A stretch of 64,000 nt of DNA from Streptococcus sanguinis (GTDB lineage Bacteria; Bacillota; Bacilli; Lactobacillales; Streptococcaceae): positions 1,791,541-1,855,540 of the forward strand of contig NZ_CDMW01000001.1 in assembly GCF_001078705.1 (NCBI RefSeq). Reading direction: 5' to 3'. The position numbers and the translations under genes were made by a program. Below the pieces are notes generated by a model. That model saw only the letters and a program-made list of their open reading frames with translations, had not been told where the DNA came from and searched no databases. Below, in pieces: positions 55,647-64,000 of the stretch. Numbering within the stretch: position 1 is the stretch's first letter; each line of letters opens with the position of its first letter.

Positions 55647-58600
55647 TTAGGAACCCCAAATGGAGTTTTCATCCATAAAGCTATTGGTGTTCTTGAGCAA
55701 TTGTGTAAAGACAGCATACTTGAAGTCCTTGGTTGCCCGTTCATCGACACGAGACTTCTTCAGATCCTTGTCAACAGCTTCTGCAAAGCCAGCTTTCAGC
55801 TCTTCATAAGTGCTGTAGACTTTTCCGTTGACTGTCACTGGCTTAATTCCTAAGTTTTGAGCTTTCTCAGCAACTTGTCTGAAGTAAGCTTTCTTGAAGG
55901 CTTCCATGGTTTCAAATTCGCCTTCAGAAATTTGCTTGATGATAAAGTTGTCGCTCAAACCAGTCACACCTTGTTCATTGGCTGTCTTGCGGTGTTTATT
56001 GGAAGCATAGCTTACAAAGCCTTTTTCATAGCCATAGTAACCCCAAATTCTGAAGGTATTATGCTTGAACATCAAGGCTCCTGGCGCTCCAGTATTGTTT
56101 TGACCGCCACCATAGATACCCGTCATGAAGTCGATAGAAATGTAACTAGAGTCATAGTCAGCAGGATTATAAGTTCGATTGTCAACTGCACGGTTAGACA
56201 GCAAGCCTTGATCAACCAAGTCCTCTACAGATGAGACTGACATGGCCGCTTTCTCCTCTGCTGTCAACTCTCTCACGACGTCGTATTGGGTTCGAGGATC
56301 CACAACTTTCGGTTCAACCTTCTTGAACCATTTGGCTGCTGCTTCATTTCCTTTGGCAACAACGGCTTGTCCCTCAAGGTAATCCAGCAGCATGAGGGTA
56401 TCATTATATCCCTTCATGTAATGGTCGATGTCTGCTCGGTTCTTGAAGAGACTTGGCGAGCTATTGAAAATGAGACTGCCATTATTTGGACGATCAAAGG
56501 CCATATTGAGACCCAAAGCACCCCAACCTGGCTGATCAGGAACAGGTGATTGGAGCAACCCTTGGGCATAGCCTTCTGGTCCGATACCTTGTCGTCTGCC
56601 ATGTCCGCCCAGATAAATATCTCTGTCATTGACGTGGGTGAGCTCATGGGTAAAGACGGACACACCGTATTCTGTCAAGAGATCAAAGGCCTCGAAGTTC
56701 ACACGGATTGAACCAGCAGCATGGGCACCGTAGCCATTTGACTTGTACCAGCCACCAGCTCTGCCGCCAACTAGGTTAAAGAACTCGCGGGATGGTGCAT
56801 AAGGATTGCCCTTATTATCATTTCCATTGACATCAATCCAGCCACGTCCTTCTACATCGAAACCATCCCATACAGCCGTTACATTTTCCTTGACCATTCT
56901 GGACTTGATATCATCTGAGAGCAGTTTGTACCAAGTGTCTACGTGGTTTCTATGCTGGGTCGCTACTTCCTTGATGCGCGCATTAAATCGTTCATCAGAC
57001 CATGACCGGCGCTTGTCTCTGTTGACAAAGGCCATGGTGCTATAGTTTGACAGAATGGCTAAGCGCGTATTCTTCAAGGTTAGCAGAGGAAGGATATAGT
57101 TGCTGAAGTACTCTGAGTTGAGGTTGTCAAAGACGCGATACTTAGCCGTCTTAATCTCCTCGACTTCTGACTGGCGTTCTTCAAACTGAATAAAGCCACG
57201 AGTCGCATCCTTGAACCAAGAATCCATATCCGCAAAGTCAGTCAGCAGGCGACGGTTGTAATCCAAGTAAGCGACCAATTCACTAGACTTGGACTCAGCC
57301 TTCAACTGACGTGCAAACATATTGACATTGTCTGCCCCTTTGAGTTGATTTTCTGTCGAACGACCAATCTTAATCAAGCGATCCAGCAATGGTACTTTTT
57401 CACCATAGAAATCTGGTTTGAAGAGTACCAGTTCCTTGAGGTTGTAGTCGCCAAATTTGAGATCGTAATAACGGTTGAGGTAGGTCAGACCGAGCATGAT
57501 AGCCGTCTTATTCTCTTCGATTTTAGCTTTCAGAGCTTCGTTGGCTGCTGGATTGTCTGCATGGAATCTTGTCCATTCATTGGCCAATAGCTTACCAAGC
57601 ATATCCTGCAAGTTGGCTTTCACCTCAGCCAGAGATTCATCCAAGAAGAGGCGCTTCACTTTGTTGACCTTGTCATTATCATTAGGCAGGCCAACAGAAC
57701 GATAGACTTCATCACTGTACAGCTCAAAGCTCTTCAAGCTCTCTGTCAGCTGAGCCAGCAAGTCTTCTTTGACAGCCGTTGAGTGATTTGGAGTATAGAC
57801 TGTACCAAGCTCTGCAATCTGATATTCTGGCAGAGCCGTCTGTTCAAATCGTGCTTGATTTTGAAGATTGTAGATGGTCTTGCTTCCGTCTGCAAAATGG
57901 ACTAAGATCTTATCTGCATCCGTTCCGCCAGCAACAAACTGATTGCCCTTCAGGGCTTGAACAGATAGAACTTTCTTAGTCAACAGGTCGCCCGCCTTAC
58001 CAGCATCCACCAGCTTGTTGGACTCATGAATCAAGAACTCTTGATTGTAGAAAGGCATAAAGCGTTCTAGGTTCTGATAAAGCTGTTCATTTTCTGCCTT
58101 GTAACCTGGCTTATCTTGATAAGTACTTGTTCTCAGGATAGCAGCATTTAGCTTCTCAGTTGTCACTTCATTTGCGCTGGCTTGCTCAAGAGCCGTGATC
58201 TGATAGCTCTTAACTTTTTGCTCAGCTTCTGCTTCTGTCAAGCGACGGAACTTGGCATCTTTACCTGTCTTGGTTCCAGAGCTTTGTCCCTGAACCCCAA
58301 AGAGGTTTTGGAGTTTTTGTCCCATCCAAGCATCGGTAATCTCATTATCTGAGCTAAAGAGCTCTTTACCGTTCACTACTGTGGCATAGCTGACAGTGTC
58401 ATTGATGGTTCCATACGGCCAAATGGAAGCAGCGATACCAGCTGAATTTCTTGAGCCTGCATCCTCTAACTTACCTTTGGCAACTGATTGCATCAATTTG
58501 CCCCAATTCCCCCAGCCTGAACCTGAATAGTCAGTGAAGTTTTGAGCGACCAGCATACCTGCATTTTGGCCACTCTTGACCCAAATATCCGCTTCAACGT

Positions 58601-61460
58601 AGGCACGTTTCACCAAGGACATGGCGTTGGTTCCAGCGATACCGGCTGTGACAGAGTTTCCCCCCTTGGACTTAATCTGACCCTTAAAGGAAACATTTTC
58701 AACTCGAGATTGGCCTTCTATATTGTTAACCAGACCAGCAATATGGTCTCTTCCTTCCAAGTATCCTTGGACATTGACATTTTCGATTACTCCTTTATTC
58801 TTCAAACGAGCAGCAATTGTCGCAATTGTATCACCCGCTTGCGAATCTGGATAAACCATATTGACTCGCTTAAAGTCAATATCCTTGACCGTTCCGCCAG
58901 TAATCGTATCAAATAGAGGATGCGCTAAGTCTAAAATCGCATGGCGCTCACCATTTTGCCCACCAATCAACTGGCCTTTGAATTCACCTTGCAGGTAAGA
59001 TTTGCTGTTGGCAGGTTTGTCAATCAGTTTGGCACTGATACTGCGGCCCAAAATAAAGGTTCCAGAAGGATCTTCCTTGATGCCGTCCAAAAGGTCTTGG
59101 AAGTCATAGTAGACATTTCCTTCACGCTTCTTAGCCTTTTCCAGATAGAAATCAAAGCTGTTTTGAAGACCAGTTGCGCTTCTTTGCAGCAAGTCTGGCA
59201 GCTGAGCCTGGATCTTAAAGACAGGCTGGTTATTAACTACCACTTCCTCAATAGAGGTAACCGGCAGGACAGTATCCTTGAACTGGTCTGATGTAAAGTG
59301 CAGGTAATATTGGTCCAGATTTGCTGGTTTTTCAGCCAGAGTAGGCATCAATTTTGTCTGGCCATTCTCAACCTTCATCAAGGAGACATTAGTAATGGAC
59401 TTGAGCTCCACCTTCTTCAAGTCAAGCTGGACTGTCTCTTGAGCTAATTCCTGACTTTCAGGCCCATTTCCTAAGTCATAGGACAGAGTCGTCTCAATCT
59501 TATACGTTGTATAGTAGTCCAAACCACTGAAGCTAGCAGTCAGCTGGCCTGCCGCCAAATTCTGCTCTGCTATCAGCTGGCCATCTTTCTTCAGACGAAC
59601 ATAAGCACTAGTAAAGGCTTGATCCCTGTCCGTCAGCTGGTATTGGACCTGAACTGATTTCTGCAATTCATCCTTCTTAACCGCTGAAACAGTTAGAGTC
59701 GGCGCTGCTTTAAGGGCCAATAAGTCTGCTAAAGCCTGCTTGAGTTGGTTGACACCCGCATCTACTTCATCTTGACTCGACGAAGTTTGATAAACTGTCG
59801 TAGCCATATTCTTAATTGCCTGCAATTGCTGATAGGATTGATTCGTGTAAACTGCTGGATCCACAGCCGCTGCTAAAGCTAGCTGCTTGCTCAATTCTTC
59901 TTTATTGATGCGAGCCTTGCTACCACGAGTGACCACTGTATCAACTGCTTCATGCAAGATTCTTTCAGTAGTTTGTGGCTCCGATATGCGATTACCGTCC
60001 AAGACTTCATAGCTGGTTACAATTTCTTTTTGTCCTGGAGTTCCATCAACAGTGGTCTCTTCATCAAGATACTTGCTATCATCTGTCTTGTTGACAACTT
60101 GAGGCTCAATCGTTTCCAACTTGATGTCTGTATGCAGACTAGGTTGTTCTGGCTGAACTGTCGACTCGCCGTTAACGCCGCCAGTGTATTCTGGGAGGCC
60201 TGACTGGACCGGAGCTGGGTCACTAACTGTAGCTACTGGAGCATCATAGACTGGATTGTCTGCTTGAACTACTGACTCGCCGTTAACGCCGCCAGTGTAC
60301 TCTGGCAAAGCTGGCTCAACTGGGGCTATGTCACCAACTGTACCAATTGGCGCATCATAGACTGGATTGTCCGCTTGAACTGTCGATCCGCCGTTAACAC
60401 CACCAGTATATTCTGGTAGAGTTGGCTCGACTGGAGCTGTATCTCCTGCTGTGCCTACTGGGGCAGTGTAGTCTGGATTCTCCACTTGAACTAGTGATTC
60501 ACCATTAACACTGCCCATGTATTCTGGGAGGGCCGGCTCAACCGGGGCTGTATCTCCTGCCGTGCCTTCCGAAATTGTATAGCTAGGATTGTCCGCTTGA
60601 ACTAGCGATTCGCCATTAACGCCGCCCGTGTACTCTGGCAAAGCTGGCTCTTGTAAGCTTTCCCCTTTTGCCGTCTCTATAGTTGGATTGGATGGCTGAG
60701 GAGCTGGAAGCTTCCCTGACTGTCCTGAATCATTTGCAGCAGGGTTCAGCTGATACAGCACCCCTCCCTGAGCAGCTCGATCAATAGAATCAGAATCCTC
60801 TTTTGCAGCTTCTGATAATTCTGCTTGTCCTCTAGCTTCTTGGCCAGCTGATAAGGAGGCCGGCTTGGTTCCTGTCAAAGCCAGCAAATCAGAAGCGGTA
60901 AAGTAACCGATATAGTTATAGCCAGCAATGGTCACATCCGCTTCAGAAACTGTTGACGAAACCGCAACTTGACGGTTATAGGAAAGCAATTCTCGATTTT
61001 CTAGCGCAAACGCTTGAGGAGACTGTAATACAGTCTGTCCAAAGCTTCCTAGCAAAAGCACTCCTAGTAACTTACCAGATTTCTTTCGTGAGAAAACCAT
61101 GACAGCCAAAATAGCCGTTCCCGCAAATAAGCCGAGAAGCGGCTGACCGTTATTTCCTGTACTCGGCAAGACAGCTTGCCCATCTTGCTTCCGATAAATC
61201 AGGTAATAATTTTCCCCTGTTTGCAGATTTTCAGGCAGACCTTTCTTAATCAGACCTTTTTCCTGCTCTGTTAGCTCTTGCTCTTCAACATAAGTATAGT
61301 GAGCAGTCGCACCGCCTCCTACTTCATCTGCAGCAACAGTCGAACTGGACAAAGAGCTCCCAAAAATCAGAGCTGCAATGGCAACTGAGCCCACACCGAC
61401 AGACAATTTGCGAATCGAATATTTCTGAATTCGCTCCTGCACTTTTTCAAAACGTTTCAC
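55647..61460 (-). CDS. M26 family zinc metalloprotease (IgA1 protease/ZmpB-like), cell-wall anchored
   Basis: Very large surface protease, 1937 aa from a GTG at 61460 with AAAGGGG upstream; the longer ATG frame has no ribosome site. Order: YSIRK-type signal (about 1-45), N-terminal LPSTG sortase motif (98-102) with hydrophobic helix and RKK, second hydrophobic helix (about 130-150), four and a half 37-residue repeats (from 271), a G5 domain (about 447-513), a GLUG-like region (about 850-975), and the C-terminal M26 catalytic domain. Zinc site HELTH (H1605, H1609) with E1629 as likely third ligand. Whether it cuts IgA1 or another host protein cannot be decided. Monocistronic. Confidence 0.92.
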   Translation of the reverse strand: MKRFEKVQERIQKYSIRKLSVGVGSVAIAALIFGSSLSSSTVAADEVGGGATAHYTYVEEQELTEQEKGLIKKGLPENLQTGENYYLIYRKQDGQAVLPSTGNNGQPLLGLFAGTAILAVMVFSRKKSGKLLGVLLLGSFGQTVLQSPQAFALENRELLSYNRQVAVSSTVSEADVTIAGYNYIGYFTASDLLALTGTKPASLSAGQEARGQAELSEAAKEDSDSIDRAAQGGVLYQLNPAANDSGQSGKLPAPQPSNPTIETAKGESLQEPALPEYTGGVNGESLVQADNPSYTISEGTAGDTAPVEPALPEYMGSVNGESLVQVENPDYTAPVGTAGDTAPVEPTLPEYTGGVNGGSTVQADNPVYDAPIGTVGDIAPVEPALPEYTGGVNGESVVQADNPVYDAPVATVSDPAPVQSGLPEYTGGVNGESTVQPEQPSLHTDIKLETIEPQVVNKTDDSKYLDEETTVDGTPGQKEIVTSYEVLDGNRISEPQTTERILHEAVDTVVTRGSKARINKEELSKQLALAAAVDPAVYTNQSYQQLQAIKNMATTVYQTSSSQDEVDAGVNQLKQALADLLALKAAPTLTVSAVKKDELQKSVQVQYQLTDRDQAFTSAYVRLKKDGQLIAEQNLAAGQLTASFSGLDYYTTYKIETTLSYDLGNGPESQELAQETVQLDLKKVELKSITNVSLMKVENGQTKLMPTLAEKPANLDQYYLHFTSDQFKDTVLPVTSIEEVVVNNQPVFKIQAQLPDLLQRSATGLQNSFDFYLEKAKKREGNVYYDFQDLLDGIKEDPSGTFILGRSISAKLIDKPANSKSYLQGEFKGQLIGGQNGERHAILDLAHPLFDTITGGTVKDIDFKRVNMVYPDSQAGDTIATIAARLKNKGVIENVNVQGYLEGRDHIAGLVNNIEGQSRVENVSFKGQIKSKGGNSVTAGIAGTNAMSLVKRAYVEADIWVKSGQNAGMLVAQNFTDYSGSGWGNWGKLMQSVAKGKLEDAGSRNSAGIAASIWPYGTINDTVSYATVVNGKELFSSDNEITDAWMGQKLQNLFGVQGQSSGTKTGKDAKFRRLTEAEAEQKVKSYQITALEQASANEVTTEKLNAAILRTSTYQDKPGYKAENEQLYQNLERFMPFYNQEFLIHESNKLVDAGKAGDLLTKKVLSVQALKGNQFVAGGTDADKILVHFADGSKTIYNLQNQARFEQTALPEYQIAELGTVYTPNHSTAVKEDLLAQLTESLKSFELYSDEVYRSVGLPNDNDKVNKVKRLFLDESLAEVKANLQDMLGKLLANEWTRFHADNPAANEALKAKIEENKTAIMLGLTYLNRYYDLKFGDYNLKELVLFKPDFYGEKVPLLDRLIKIGRSTENQLKGADNVNMFARQLKAESKSSELVAYLDYNRRLLTDFADMDSWFKDATRGFIQFEERQSEVEEIKTAKYRVFDNLNSEYFSNYILPLLTLKNTRLAILSNYSTMAFVNRDKRRSWSDERFNARIKEVATQHRNHVDTWYKLLSDDIKSRMVKENVTAVWDGFDVEGRGWIDVNGNDNKGNPYAPSREFFNLVGGRAGGWYKSNGYGAHAAGSIRVNFEAFDLLTEYGVSVFTHELTHVNDRDIYLGGHGRRQGIGPEGYAQGLLQSPVPDQPGWGALGLNMAFDRPNNGSLIFNSSPSLFKNRADIDHYMKGYNDTLMLLDYLEGQAVVAKGNEAAAKWFKKVEPKVVDPRTQYDVVRELTAEEKAAMSVSSVEDLVDQGLLSNRAVDNRTYNPADYDSSYISIDFMTGIYGGGQNNTGAPGALMFKHNTFRIWGYYGYEKGFVSYASNKHRKTANEQGVTGLSDNFIIKQISEGEFETMEAFKKAYFRQVAEKAQNLGIKPVTVNGKVYSTYEELKAGFAEAVDKDLKKSRVDERATKDFKYAVFTQLLKNTNSFMDENSIWGS
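60138..60650 (-). repeat. 111-bp tandem repeats in the M26 protease gene
   Basis: Four full units start at 60650, 60539, 60428 and 60317 on the minus strand, with a partial unit from 60206. Each encodes 37 residues beginning EPALPEYTGGVNGES and ending near DTAPV. Conservation is high, so copy number may vary between strains. Confidence 0.9.
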
Positions 61461-61564
61461 TTTATAAATCCCCTTTTTCCTAAAATGTATAAAGCTAATC
61501 TCCAATTATCTCTCTAGCCAACTCCCCAGCAGGCTAAAAAGATGCGTTTTATACATATAGTATT

Positions 61565-61593
61565 ATCATATATCTTTTAGGAAATTTTTACAA
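61565..61593 (-). promoter_or_regulatory. Promoter of the M26 protease gene
   Basis: TTGTAA (61588-61593), 17 bp, TATGAT (61565-61570) on the minus strand, leaving a leader of about 100 bases. Confidence 0.65.
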
Positions 61594-61743
61594 TAGATTT
61601 TACTTAAAAAAACAATTAATTTTTGTAAAAGTAAATAGAGAAAATCTCTTTACGCTTTTTATTGTGAATTTTTTTGATTAAAAGGCTGGTCAAAGTGGCT
61701 CTTTCCCTTGACTGCATGCGCTCAATGCCCTTCTAGAAAACAT

Positions 61744-61771
61744 AAAAAGAACAGCATTAGGCTGCTCCTTT
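61744..61771 (-). terminator. Terminator after dnaJ
   Basis: Seven-bp stem (61749-61755, 61761-61767, one wobble) followed by TTTTT on the minus strand. Confidence 0.8.
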
Positions 61772-61776
61772 TCATA

Positions 61777-62913
61777 TTATTGCAAATCTTCCAAGGCATC
61801 TTTCATTTTGTCGAAGAAGCCTTTTTTCTTAGGATTGACTGAGATATTGCCAGCTTCCGCAAATTCTTTGAGGGCCGCTTTTTGACGGTCGTTGAGGCCA
61901 GTCGGCGTCACAACATTGACAGTAACATATTGGTCACCCATGCTTCCACCGCGCAGACTCGGTGCTCCCTTACCTCGCAGGCGGAAACGCTTGCCAGTCT
62001 GTGTTCCTTCTGGGATATTCAGCTCAACATCCCCGTGAACAGTTGGGATATCCACACTGTCACCAAGAGCAGCTTGGACAAAGTTGAGATTGAGCTTGTA
62101 GTAAATGGTAGAGCCATCTCGCTCAAACTTATCACTCGGCTCAACTTGGACCACGACATAAAGGTCACCATAAGGGCCGCCATTAAAGCCTGCTTCACCT
62201 TGACCAGACAGACGGACCTGCTGACCAGTTTCCACACCAGCAGGGATTTTCACCTTAACGCTGTGAGCCTGTTTTTCATGCCCCGTTCCATGACAAGTTT
62301 CACAAGGATTTTTGATTTCTTTTCCTCGACCGTGACAGACATCACAGGTCACTTGCCGACGCATCATGCCAAGCGGTGTCTGGGTATCAACATTGATGAC
62401 GCCTGATCCATGACAGCGGCCACAGGTAACAGGACTAGTCCCTGGCTTGGCACCAGACCCAGCACAGGTATGACAGGTCGCTTCGCGGTTATACTTGATT
62501 TCCTTCTCAGTCCCGAAAATGGCTTCTTCAAAGCGGAGATTCACACGATACTGAAGATCGTCCCCTTGGCGCGGAGCATTAGGATTACGCGAAGCACCGC
62601 CACCAAAGAAGCTAGAGAAGATGTCTTCGAAGCCGCCAAAGCCGGAACCATCAAAGCCACCGAAGCCGCCTGCACCGCCGCCAAAGCCACCATTAGCTCC
62701 CGCAGCACCGTATTGATCATAGGCTGCCCGCTTTTGCTCGTCACTCAACGTTTCATAAGCCTCTTGGACTTCTTTATATTTGTCCTCCGCCCCAGCTTCC
62801 TTATTAATATCGGGGTGGTACTTTTTAGATAATTTCCGATAGGCTCTCTTAATCTCATCCTGAGAAGCATTCTTAGAGACACCTAGACGGTCATAATATT
62901 CTGTATTGTTCAT
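61777..62913 (-). CDS. dnaJ: Chaperone protein DnaJ
   Basis: Hsp40 co-chaperone that activates DnaK. 378 aa from MNNTEYYD (62913). J domain with HPD at 33-35, Gly/Phe-rich region (about 75-110), four zinc motifs ([32 protein letters not shown]) and C-terminal substrate domains. The ribosome site is weak. dnaK is not the immediate upstream neighbour in this window; a DJ-1-like gene lies there instead. No CIRCE or CtsR operator is visible. Confidence 0.95.
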   Translation of the reverse strand: MNNTEYYDRLGVSKNASQDEIKRAYRKLSKKYHPDINKEAGAEDKYKEVQEAYETLSDEQKRAAYDQYGAAGANGGFGGGAGGFGGFDGSGFGGFEDIFSSFFGGGASRNPNAPRQGDDLQYRVNLRFEEAIFGTEKEIKYNREATCHTCAGSGAKPGTSPVTCGRCHGSGVINVDTQTPLGMMRRQVTCDVCHGRGKEIKNPCETCHGTGHEKQAHSVKVKIPAGVETGQQVRLSGQGEAGFNGGPYGDLYVVVQVEPSDKFERDGSTIYYKLNLNFVQAALGDSVDIPTVHGDVELNIPEGTQTGKRFRLRGKGAPSLRGGSMGDQYVTVNVVTPTGLNDRQKAALKEFAEAGNISVNPKKKGFFDKMKDALEDLQ

Positions 62914-62943
62914 ATAAGATACCAAGACCGTAAAATTCGACTG

Positions 62944-62997
62944 AAAAATAGGAAATCAGGCAACGGAGCGATGCTCCTAGGCTGATTTCTCTTTTTT
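62944..62997. terminator. Bidirectional hairpin between the DJ-1-like gene and dnaJ
   Basis: Outer stem GAAATCAG/CTGATTTC (62952-62959, 62982-62989) and inner stem GGAGC/GCTCC (62965-62969, 62973-62977). Runs of five or six T follow on either strand. It probably ends the DJ-1-like transcript. Confidence 0.65.
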
Positions 62998-63011
62998 CCA
63001 AGAATTTAGGT

Positions 63012-63098
63012 CGGGTTCAGTTCCTTTCTTTTATATTGAGTTAGAATTTTTGGAACCCGTGTTCAGTTGCGAACACCCATGTTCCTTTCTTTAAATTT
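63012..63098 (-). repeat. Two-copy leader-like segment between the DJ-1-like gene and dnaJ
   Basis: On the minus strand AAAGAAAGGAAC occurs twice about 60 bases apart. In one copy it is followed by ATG GGT GTT CGC AAC TGA, a five-codon open frame. A hairpin with GTGTTC/GAACAC arms lies between. It looks like a duplicated ribosome-site region, perhaps left by gene rearrangement near dnaJ. Confidence 0.4.
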
Positions 63099-63111
63099 TA
63101 GAAAATATTGA

Positions 63112-63744
63112 TCAGAGGGTATTTTCAAATTCATGCTTCATTTCAGCAAACTCTTCTTCTGATAAAGTGAATATCAAATCCTCTTCCGAATACTGATTCC
63201 GTTCTTTAAAATAGTTGTCAGCATTATCTACCAAATCTAGACTAAGAAGCACTTTTCTCGCAAACGCTTGATGTGCAAAACCAATAGCTGTAATGATGTT
63301 CTTATCTTGCAGAACAGCTTGAGCTTTGAAATTTCTCCTAGGAAGAAATTCAAAATAGTCAAAGAAGTTTTGCCAAATCCCACCAGTAAATTTAGTATCC
63401 TTCAATAAACCTACTTTCGCCAATAAAATCGGCGCTGAGGAAATAGCTGCAATTAAAACTTCTTGTTGCTTCAAACTCCTTAGGAAAGAAATCAATTTTT
63501 CATCATGCAAAGCAGGGATAATATTTATCATTCCTGGCAAAATGACACAAGAATAGTCTTCGATGACTACTTCATCCAGTGTTCTAGTAGGTTGACAGGC
63601 TAATCCATCTTCCGATCTTATAACATTTCTATATGAACCAGCATAATCAACCTCAACACCAAAAGATAGAGCTAAAGTACTGGTCAGACTAACTACTTCA
63701 CAAAGTGAAAAATTAGGATAAATTAAACAGAGCACTTTCTTCAT
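63112..63744 (-). CDS. DJ-1/PfpI family protein
   Basis: 210 aa from MKKVLCLIYPNFS (63744), with GAGGGTGA upstream. Flavodoxin-like DJ-1/PfpI fold: conserved Glu in SLCEVVSL (E16) and a nucleophile-elbow segment AAISSAPILLA. At the elbow the usual Cys is Ser (S102), so the classic cysteine chemistry is absent. The group includes deglycases, chaperones and ligand-binding transcription-factor domains; no HTH is attached here. Confidence 0.82.
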   Translation of the reverse strand: MKKVLCLIYPNFSLCEVVSLTSTLALSFGVEVDYAGSYRNVIRSEDGLACQPTRTLDEVVIEDYSCVILPGMINIIPALHDEKLISFLRSLKQQEVLIAAISSAPILLAKVGLLKDTKFTGGIWQNFFDYFEFLPRRNFKAQAVLQDKNIITAIGFAHQAFARKVLLSLDLVDNADNYFKERNQYSEEDLIFTLSEEEFAEMKHEFENTL

Positions 63745-63767
63745 AAGCGTCACCCTCTAGTTTAGCG

Positions 63768-63796
63768 AAAAACAGAGGCTGGGTTGCAACCTCTGG
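63768..63796 (-). terminator. Terminator after the partial membrane-protein gene
   Basis: CAGAGG/CCTCTG stem (63773-63778, 63790-63795) with an 11-base loop, then TTTTT on the minus strand. It has the CTGGG-type sequence seen at two other hairpins. Confidence 0.65.
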
Positions 63797-63804
63797 ATTT
63801 CTTA

Positions 63805-64000
63805 TCATGTATTTTCTAAAAAATAGAATAATCTTTGCAAATTAATACTTCTGATTCTTTTCTTTTTGTTATCAAGATAAATAAGTTCCAATATAAATAA
63901 TACAGTCAGAATACCCGCAACTAGCAGCGAGCCAACCTCATTATCAACTCCTATAGTAACTGCAGCAACATAGACAGCAACAGAAGGAAATAGAATTGAG
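63805..64000 (-). CDS. C-terminal end of an unidentified membrane protein (partial)
   Basis: An open frame of 65 codons runs in from the right edge on the minus strand and ends at TGA (63805-63807). The product has two hydrophobic stretches (SVAVYVAAVTIGV, then SLLVAGILTVLFILELIYL) followed by a basic tail (DNKKKRIRS). The 5' part is outside the window, so the family cannot be named. Confidence 0.65.
   Translation of the reverse strand, partial: SILFPSVAVYVAAVTIGVDNEVGSLLVAGILTVLFILELIYLDNKKKRIRSINLQRLFYFLENT

Noticed and set aside
60138-60650. CRISPR-like array
   Set aside because: The 111-bp units are contiguous, in frame and coding; there are no unique spacers.
61461-61505. ATG start of the M26 protease at 61505
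   Set aside because: No ribosome site precedes it, while AAAGGGG precedes the GTG at 61460, which begins directly at the YSIRK signal.
61882-62406. 174-codon plus-strand open frame
   Set aside because: Mirror of the Gly/Cys-rich part of dnaJ; no start signals.
62914-63111. CIRCE or CtsR operator for dnaJ
   Set aside because: No TTAGCACTC-type inverted repeat and no paired GGTCAAA heptads were found.

Overview
The window is a chromosomal segment of a low-GC Gram-positive bacterium. It is almost certainly a Streptococcus of the sanguinis/mitis type. The reasons are the tandem Ami/Opp-type oligopeptide-binding lipoproteins, the uppP-mecA-rgpG-sufCDSUB gene order known from other streptococci, an adcAII/histidine-triad locus with AdcR operators, a YSIRK/N-terminal-LPxTG M26 zinc metalloprotease, and tRNAs of streptococcal type. 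Nearly everything lies on the minus strand. The exceptions are dacA and a two-gene amino-acid ABC transporter. No prophage, IS element, CRISPR array or obvious frameshifted gene was seen.

Layout. 1-170: rRNA-type promoters and a boxA leader pointing out of the left edge. 284-11112: oligopeptide permease (oppF, D, C, B and three paralogous oppA genes, each with its own promoter). 11408-12676: dacA homologue with altered catalytic motifs. 12816-18019: SUF Fe-S assembly operon (sufC-D-S-U-B). 18109-21036: rgpG, mecA, uppP (cell-wall glycan initiation, ClpC adaptor, undecaprenyl-PP recycling). 21176-26818: DUF2207 membrane protein, amino-acid ABC transporter, small HTH protein, SPFH protein. 26914-31520: branched-chain amino-acid genes ilvB-ilvN-ilvC-ilvA with a CodY-box-like site. 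31781-35102: ABC exporter plus DesK/DesR-type two-component system. 35536-38611: lipoprotein, fakA, Asp23-family gene, rpmB. 38738-39852: LytTR regulator plus LiaF-like membrane protein. 40043-43275: tRNA-Thr, acetyltransferase, ABC-2 exporter. 43496-46904: zinc uptake (pht, adcAII). 47225-50501: fba, tRNA-Leu, two small cytosolic proteins, rpoE. 50594-55389: CPBP protease-like gene, tig, and the truA-pdxK-ECF-DUF436 operon. 55647-61460: large M26 protease. 61777-64000: dnaJ, DJ-1-like gene and the end of an unidentified membrane protein.

How it works together: much of the window concerns nutrient scavenging and its control. Peptides enter through Opp, amino acids through the fused binding-protein/permease, zinc through AdcAII/Pht, and probably vitamin B6 through the ECF component. 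Sequence sites matching CodY (oppA1, ilvB), CcpA (oppA2) and AdcR (pht) suggest these are tied to amino-acid, carbon and zinc status. The points most worth a second look are the dacA homologue lacking the SxxK lysine and the KTG threonine, the LytTR/LiaF-like pair with a two-turn direct repeat upstream, the AdcR double operator, the pheromone-like signal peptides of the three OppA lipoproteins, and a probably leaderless truA.
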